From positions 1-10,600 of the forward strand of contig JAOMYS010000027.1 in assembly GCA_028372485.1 (NCBI GenBank): DNA of 10,600 nt, written 5' to 3'. This document shows, one piece after another, positions 6,564 to 10,600 of the stretch. Below the pieces are notes generated by a model. The model was not told the DNA's origin and did not search any database. It saw nothing but the letters and a program-made list of their open reading frames with translations. The DNA is from Rickettsiaceae bacterium. GTDB taxonomy: Bacteria; Pseudomonadota; Alphaproteobacteria; Rickettsiales; Rickettsiaceae. Position 1 is the stretch's first letter. Each line of letters starts with the position of its first letter. The translations under genes and the position numbers were made by a program.

Positions 6564-6592
6564 TTGCCAGTCTAAAGCATAAGATATATAAC
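6564..6592 (+). promoter_or_regulatory. Candidate sigma70-type promoter for petABC
   Basis: TTGCCA at 6564-6569 and TATAAC at 6587-6592 are 17 bases apart, each five of six to consensus, giving a start near 6599 and a leader of about 25 bases. The rest of the 6451-6617 spacer holds only a short ATTGG-gca-CCAAT hairpin (6472-6484, no T-run) and a 9-bp inverted repeat (6500-6508 with 6553-6561) just upstream of the -35 box. Confidence 0.6.
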
Positions 6593-6623
6593 TTTGTAAT
6601 TGTAGATAAATAAAATTGTGATT

Positions 6624-7160
6624 ATGTCAGACGATAGCTTGCCAGATGATCCAGAAAAAACTACTCGCAGGGATTTTATGACCCTTACGGCAACTGGCAT
6701 GACGGCTGTTGGGGCAGCATGCGTTGCTTGGCCACTTGTTGATTCTATGAATCCTTCATCTGATGTTCTAGCGCAATCTTCGATAGAGGTAGATATTTCT
6801 TCTGTAGAACCTGGTCAAACCATGACTGTAAAATGGCGTGGAAAACCTGTATTCATAACTCATAGAACAGAAGCAGAAATAAAAGAAGCTGAGGATGTGC
6901 CGTTGAAGGATTTAAAAGATCCGGAGCCAGATTCTGCAAGAGTAAAAGAAGGGCATGCAAAGTGGCTAGTTACTATCGGTATTTGTACTCATCTTGGTTG
7001 CGTTCCACTTCCCAATAAAGGAGAGTATGATGGGTGGTTTTGCCCATGCCATGGTTCTCATTATGACACATCTGCGAGAATCAGAAAAGGACCAGCTCCT
7101 AAAAATTTAGTAGTGCCTCCATATCAATTTCTTTCTGATACAAAAATTAAAATCGGATAG
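6624..7160 (+). CDS. petA: Ubiquinol-cytochrome c reductase iron-sulfur (Rieske) subunit
   Basis: A 178-residue Rieske protein of the cytochrome bc1 complex. It carries electrons from ubiquinol at the Qo site of cytochrome b to cytochrome c1. The N-terminus has a twin-arginine export motif (TTRRDFM, Arg15-Arg16) followed by the single membrane anchor (about 20-41). The [2Fe-2S] cluster site is complete: CTHLGC (Cys121, His123, Cys126) and CPCHGSHYD (Cys140, Cys142, His143), with Cys126 and Cys142 forming the usual disulfide. I chose ATG 6624; an in-frame GTG at 6618 would add two residues, and neither has a clear ribosome binding site. It is the first gene of petABC, two bases before petB. 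Confidence 0.96.
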   Translation: MSDDSLPDDPEKTTRRDFMTLTATGMTAVGAACVAWPLVDSMNPSSDVLAQSSIEVDISSVEPGQTMTVKWRGKPVFITHRTEAEIKEAEDVPLKDLKDPEPDSARVKEGHAKWLVTIGICTHLGCVPLPNKGEYDGWFCPCHGSHYDTSARIRKGPAPKNLVVPPYQFLSDTKIKIG

Positions 7161-7162
7161 AT

Positions 7163-8401
7163 ATGAATACAAATCATAAATCTTCTAAATCATCACAAAA
7201 TGCTGGGATTATTGCGTGGATTGATTATAGATTGCCTATTTTTTCTTGGTTTAAACATCTTGGAGAGTATAAAACTCCTAAGAATTTAAGCTATTGGTGG
7301 AGTCTTGGCTCTATTGCTGGAATCGCATTAGTAATTCAAATAGTTACAGGAATAGTTCTAGCAATGCACTATACACCTCATGTGGATTATGCCTTTGATA
7401 GCGTTGAAAAAATAATGCGAAACGTCAATTATGGTTGGCTTTTACGTTATATGCATGCAGTTGGTGCTTCAATGTTTTTTGTTGCGGTATATCTTCACAT
7501 TTTTAGAGGTTTATATTACGGTTCATACAAAGCCCCACGTGAGCTACTATGGCATTTGGGTCTAATTATATTCCTTGTCATGATGGCAACTGCTTTTATG
7601 GGTTACGTGCTTCCTTGGGGGCAAATGAGTTATTGGGGAGCGACTGTTATTACCAACTTATTCTCTGCTATTCCAGTAGTTGGGGAGAGTATCGTAACTT
7701 GGCTATGGGGAGGGTTTTCAGTAGATAATCCAACTCTAAATAGATTCTTTGCTCTGCACTACTTATTACCGTTTGTTATTGTTGCATTAGTAGTCTTGCA
7801 TATATGGTCTCTTCATACTCATGGTTCGAATAATCCTACTGGTGTTAAACTGAAAAAAAAGGATATGATACCTTTTCATCCTTACTACACCATTAAGGAC
7901 TTTGCTGGATTTGGGGTGTATTTTCTAATTTTCGCATATTTTATTTTCTATAAGCCAAATCTTTTAGGGCATCCAGATAATTATATACCTGCTAATCCAA
8001 TGATTACTCCAGCACATATTGTGCCTGAATGGTATTTCTTACCATTTTATGCAATCTTGCGTGCAGTGCCTTCAAAACTCGGTGGTGTTGTGATGATGTT
8101 TGGAAGTATCATAATATTATTCTTCCTGCCATGGCTTGATAGGTCAAAAGTTCGAAGTGCAACTTTCCGGCCGTTATATAAATGGGCATTTTGGATGTTT
8201 GTTGTTGATTGTTTGGTGCTTGGATATGTTGGGGGTATGCCAGCAGAAGAGCCTTATCTTACAGTAAGCAGGATTGGCGCACTATACTACTTCTTCCATT
8301 TCTTTATCATAGTACCTTTTATAGCAAGATTTGAAAAACCTCTGCCTCTACCTCATGATATTGCGGAGGATGAAAAAATGCACGAGGATGAAATAATTTG
8401 A
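7163..8401 (+). CDS. petB: Cytochrome b of the bc1 complex
   Basis: A 412-residue integral membrane subunit holding hemes bL and bH and both quinone sites. Heme ligands are His98 and His112, and His199 and His213; both pairs are 14 apart, which is the bc1 pattern rather than b6f. The Qo motif PEWY is at 288-291 (IVPEWYFLPFYAILRAVP). Around eight membrane helices are visible, so it is the full-length unsplit mitochondrial/alphaproteobacterial form. It starts two bases after petA and its TGA (8399-8401) ends just before the petC ATG, showing tight operon packing. The acidic tail (HDIAEDEKMHEDEII) is cytosolic. Nothing essential is missing. Confidence 0.97.
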   Translation: MNTNHKSSKSSQNAGIIAWIDYRLPIFSWFKHLGEYKTPKNLSYWWSLGSIAGIALVIQIVTGIVLAMHYTPHVDYAFDSVEKIMRNVNYGWLLRYMHAVGASMFFVAVYLHIFRGLYYGSYKAPRELLWHLGLIIFLVMMATAFMGYVLPWGQMSYWGATVITNLFSAIPVVGESIVTWLWGGFSVDNPTLNRFFALHYLLPFVIVALVVLHIWSLHTHGSNNPTGVKLKKKDMIPFHPYYTIKDFAGFGVYFLIFAYFIFYKPNLLGHPDNYIPANPMITPAHIVPEWYFLPFYAILRAVPSKLGGVVMMFGSIIILFFLPWLDRSKVRSATFRPLYKWAFWMFVVDCLVLGYVGGMPAEEPYLTVSRIGALYYFFHFFIIVPFIARFEKPLPLPHDIAEDEKMHEDEII

Positions 8402-8403
8402 TT

Positions 8404-9177
8404 ATGCAGAGCAGAATATTCCTTACAATTATACTATTCCCTTTGATATTTTTTTCTTCACTAACAAGTAGCTACGCATCTTCAGAAGCTAAAAAGCCTA
8501 AGCAAGTAGTGTGGCCTTTTGAAGGTATATTTGGAACAGTTGACAGGCAGGCTGCCCAGCGTGGTGCGCAGGTATATCTTGAAGTTTGTTCTGCCTGTCA
8601 TGCCTTGCAGCATTTATATTATCGCAATCTGAAGGATATTGGGTTTTCTGAGGCTGAGATAAAAGAGATAGCAAAGGAGAAAATGGTAACTGATGGTCCA
8701 AACAGTGACGGTGAAATGTTTCAGCGTCCTGCTAAACCTTCTGATAATTTTGTTTCTCCTTACCCGAATGAAGAGGCTGCAAGAGCTGCAAATAATGGAG
8801 CGCATCCCGTCGATTTGTCTTTAATTGTTAAGGCAAGAGAAGATGGAGCTAATCACTTATTTTCAATTTTGACTGGGTATATGGACGCTCCCGAAGATGT
8901 AACTTTGATGCCTGGATTATATTACAATCCATATTTTGATGGAAATCAAATTGCTATGCCTCCCCCACTCGTTGCTGACCAAGTGCAATTTGCAGATGGT
9001 ACTCCTGCAACGCTTGAACAAATGTCTCGTGATGTGACTATATTCTTGCAATGGGCAGCAGAGCCTGAGATGGAACATAGAAAATCTATGGGTTTAAAAG
9101 TGTTGATTTTCTTATCAATATTTACCATATTGTTCTTTGTTACAAAGAAGCATGTATGGAGAAGCATATATCACTAA
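8404..9177 (+). CDS. petC: Cytochrome c1 of the bc1 complex
   Basis: A 257-residue periplasmic c-type cytochrome anchored at its C-terminus. A Sec signal peptide (about 1-25, ending SSYA before SSEAK) precedes the heme-binding motif CSACH at 62-66. The sixth heme ligand is Met185 in IAMPPPL, and the family segment DGPNSDGEMFQRP with KPSDNFVSPYPN is intact. The membrane anchor is at about 231-247, followed by a basic cytosolic tail. I use ATG 8404; a TTG at 8398, overlapping the petB stop, would add two residues and is somewhat better spaced from a GAGG at 8384-8387. It accepts electrons from PetA and passes them to a soluble or membrane-bound cytochrome c. Confidence 0.96.
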   Translation: MQSRIFLTIILFPLIFFSSLTSSYASSEAKKPKQVVWPFEGIFGTVDRQAAQRGAQVYLEVCSACHALQHLYYRNLKDIGFSEAEIKEIAKEKMVTDGPNSDGEMFQRPAKPSDNFVSPYPNEEAARAANNGAHPVDLSLIVKAREDGANHLFSILTGYMDAPEDVTLMPGLYYNPYFDGNQIAMPPPLVADQVQFADGTPATLEQMSRDVTIFLQWAAEPEMEHRKSMGLKVLIFLSIFTILFFVTKKHVWRSIYH

Positions 9178-9227
9178 AAACTTCTCTCAATATTTAATTT
9201 TATCAATTAAAACACTGTGACTATATT

Positions 9228-9305
9228 ATGAAAAATTCTATTATCTTATCTTATCTTTTTTTGCTCATCGTAACACAATTTACTTTTACATCTGAGGTAC
9301 TAGCA
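9228..9305 (+). other. Sec-type signal peptide region of the MvaD homologue
   Basis: Residues 1-26 have a short basic n-region (MKNS), a hydrophobic core (IILSYLFLLIVTQFTF) and a small-residue c-region TSEVLA followed by SES, which fits a signal peptidase I site after Ala26. No lipobox Cys is present. No other in-frame ATG occurs before the conserved domain; a TTG at codon 12 lies within the hydrophobic core and would not give a leaderless protein. Confidence 0.6.
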
Positions 9306-10319
9306 AGCGAAAGTAAAAAATTTACAAAGGAAGGGATAATAAAAAGTATCTTACCTTCTGATTATCGTGATCGTAACATAAAAAGTAAAGGTATAGGAAA
9401 GGCTCCTGTCAACATAGCATTGACAAAATATTGGGGGAAACGTAATAAAACATTGAATCTTCCTTTTAATTCAAGTCTTTCCATAGCACTGCCTTTTTAT
9501 AGCACAACAATCGTTTCGTTAGTACAAGATAAAGATCTCATATTTTTAAACGGTAAGGAAACATCTTCTGATAGCTCTTTTGCTAAAAGGACCAGGGAGT
9601 TTTTAAATTTGTTTAGAAGAGATGACAAAATGTTCTTCAGGGTAGAAACAACAAATGATCTACCTACAGCATCTGGCTTTGCTTCATCTGCATCTGGTCT
9701 TGCAGCTTTGGTGCTTTCATTAAATGACTTATTTGATTGGCAATTAGAAAGTAAACAACTTTCAATTCTAGCACGACTCGGAAGCGGTAGTGCGGCACGT
9801 TCGCTATATTCTGGCTTTGTGGAATGGTCTGCTGGAACAAGAAAAGATGGGCTTGATAGCTATGGCTTGAAGCTTCAAATAAAAGAATGGAAAGATTTAC
9901 GACTTGGCGTAATTGTAGTTAGTGATGAGCAAAAAGAAGTTAGTTCTAGGGACGGTATGAGTCTTGCGGTAAGAACATCACCTTTTTATAAAGAATGGGT
10001 AAACAAGGCTAATCAAGATATACAGCTGATTAAAGATTATATTGCAATACACGATTTTGCCAATCTTGGAAAAGTAATGGAAAGTAACGCACTTGCAATG
10101 CATGCTACTGCTATTACGTCTACTCCACCACTACTTTATTGGAGTCCAGAAACAATATCTATTATGCATAAAGTGTGGCAGTTACGTAACCAAAATGGTA
10201 TATCTGTTTATTTTACTATGGATGCAGGTGCTAGTCCGTTCCTATTTTTTGAAAAAAATGATACAGAAATAATTGAAAAGACATTCCCTAATATTAAAAT
10301 AGTAAAACCCTTATTCTAA
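9228..10319 (+). CDS. mvaD: Diphosphomevalonate decarboxylase homologue with an N-terminal export signal
   Basis: A 363-residue GHMP-superfamily protein resembling mevalonate diphosphate decarboxylase, which uses ATP to turn mevalonate diphosphate into isopentenyl diphosphate. Recognisable family motifs: NIALTKYWGKRN (Asn62, Lys67), NSSLSIAL (81-88), phosphate loop PTASGFASSASG (146-157), RLGSGSAARSLYSGFVEW (Arg191), VSSRDGMSL (Ser240, Arg241), MHAT and STPP, and FTMDAG with catalytic Asp332. The usual GPN after that Asp reads GAS here. Family proteins normally start just before NIA..KYWGK; this one has about 55 extra residues: a signal-like MKNS + hydrophobic 5-21 + VLA before SES (cleavage likely after residue 26), then a charged linker. 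There is no internal ATG before residue 135. It follows petC by 50 bases without a clear terminator or ribosome binding site, so co-transcription is possible. Function as MvaD is likely; location is uncertain. Confidence 0.85.
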   Translation: MKNSIILSYLFLLIVTQFTFTSEVLASESKKFTKEGIIKSILPSDYRDRNIKSKGIGKAPVNIALTKYWGKRNKTLNLPFNSSLSIALPFYSTTIVSLVQDKDLIFLNGKETSSDSSFAKRTREFLNLFRRDDKMFFRVETTNDLPTASGFASSASGLAALVLSLNDLFDWQLESKQLSILARLGSGSAARSLYSGFVEWSAGTRKDGLDSYGLKLQIKEWKDLRLGVIVVSDEQKEVSSRDGMSLAVRTSPFYKEWVNKANQDIQLIKDYIAIHDFANLGKVMESNALAMHATAITSTPPLLYWSPETISIMHKVWQLRNQNGISVYFTMDAGASPFLFFEKNDTEIIEKTFPNIKIVKPLF

Positions 10320-10432
10320 GGAATACTTTTGTAAGATTGACATTCAAATCTTATTGAGATAGGGGATGTTAATATGATAGGAAATCTGTTATCATACCGT
10401 GATCTTATGTATTTTCTTTATCTTATTAATCA

Positions 10433-10600
10433 ATGACTCTTAAAGCTAATTTATCTGAGAAACGTGAATTATATACCAAGCATCTGAGTAGTATGCTCGG
10501 TATCAGCTTCACTATTAGAGAGATTGATATAATATCAACTATTGTAAATCATAGAGGCGAAAAAAAGATCGCAGCATTACTGTCAATTTCTCCTAGGACA
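10433..10600 (+). CDS. LuxR-type helix-turn-helix protein, N-terminal part (3' end outside window)
   Basis: An open frame from ATG 10433 runs 56 codons to the window edge. Residues 24-56 read SFTIREIDIISTIVNHRGEKKIAALLSISPRT, which fits the start of the LuxR/GerE DNA-binding domain: (L/F)TxREI at the first helix, the KKIAALLSIS helix pair, and PRT leading to the expected V..H. The loop usually reading GxSNKEIA is here NHRGEKKIA. Unusually for a response regulator, the HTH lies at the N-terminus with only about 22 residues before it, so the rest of the protein, possibly a different domain, lies beyond the window. No ribosome binding site is clear. The 113-base spacer before it holds two short inverted repeats (10332-10353 and 10373-10396). 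Confidence 0.65.
   Translation, partial: MTLKANLSEKRELYTKHLSSMLGISFTIREIDIISTIVNHRGEKKIAALLSISPRT

Noticed and set aside
8614..8805. Minus-strand open frames inside petC.
   Set aside because: They lie fully within a well-supported cytochrome c1 gene and show no domain or translation signal.
9193..9211. Inverted repeat TTTAATT-ttatc-AATTAAA between petC and mvaD as a terminator.
   Set aside because: The stem is A-T only, with no G-C pairs and no following T-run; unlikely to stop transcription.
10337..10342. A perfect TTGACA upstream of the LuxR-type gene.
   Set aside because: No acceptable -10 hexamer lies 16-18 bases downstream (the bases there read around tagggg), so no promoter is called.
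10332..10353. TAAGATT/AATCTTA hairpin after mvaD as a terminator.
   Set aside because: Seven-base AT-rich stem with no T-run after it; mentioned only as an inverted repeat.

Overview
The window looks like chromosome from an AT-rich, probably host-associated alphaproteobacterium of the Rickettsiales type. The reasons are low GC throughout, bc1-complex genes in the alphaproteobacterial order petA-petB-petC, a compact MetRS next to a TatD nuclease, a small toxin-antitoxin pair, short lipoprotein and repeat-bearing hypothetical genes, and a LuxR-type HTH gene at the right edge. No marker gene here fixes the genus, so the placement is an inference.

Layout. At 2-448 (+) is the C-terminal part of an unrecognised protein, ending six bases from a convergent block on the minus strand. 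That block, read right to left, is a 63-residue lipoprotein (2175-2366), a YadG-like ABC ATPase (1219-2142, GTG start) and a YadH-like ABC-2 permease (455-1219). The ATPase and permease share a TAATG junction, and a good sigma70-type promoter (2415-2442) stands before the lipoprotein. Upstream lies an unrecognised 217-residue protein with three 16-residue repeats (2439-3092, -). It is separated from the next genes by a GC-richer, repeat-like spacer (about 3180-3280). Then come tatD (3287-4081, -) and metG (4089-5621, -), seven bases apart, with a candidate promoter in front of metG.

On the plus strand, 5786-6450 is a type II toxin-antitoxin module: a Phd/YefM-type antitoxin overlapping a VapC-type PIN toxin. 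It is preceded by a perfect 19-bp inverted repeat and a 12-bp palindrome, probably the autoregulatory operator. A strong-looking promoter (6564-6592) then leads into petA, petB and petC (Rieske protein, cytochrome b, cytochrome c1), the complete catalytic core of the cytochrome bc1 complex. Fifty bases later, on the same strand, is a diphosphomevalonate decarboxylase homologue (9228-10319). The window ends in the first 56 codons of a LuxR-type HTH protein (10433-10600).

The most notable point is the decarboxylase. All its recognisable catalytic residues are in place, yet it carries what looks like a cleavable export signal plus linker, about 55 residues in total, ahead of the point where the family normally begins. 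No internal ATG could give a leaderless enzyme. A cytosolic, ATP-dependent mevalonate-pathway enzyme with an export signal, sitting behind bc1 genes in a lineage that normally uses the MEP pathway or scavenges isoprenoids, deserves checking. Secondary points of interest are the GC-rich spacer element, the TA operator and the repeat-bearing hypothetical protein.
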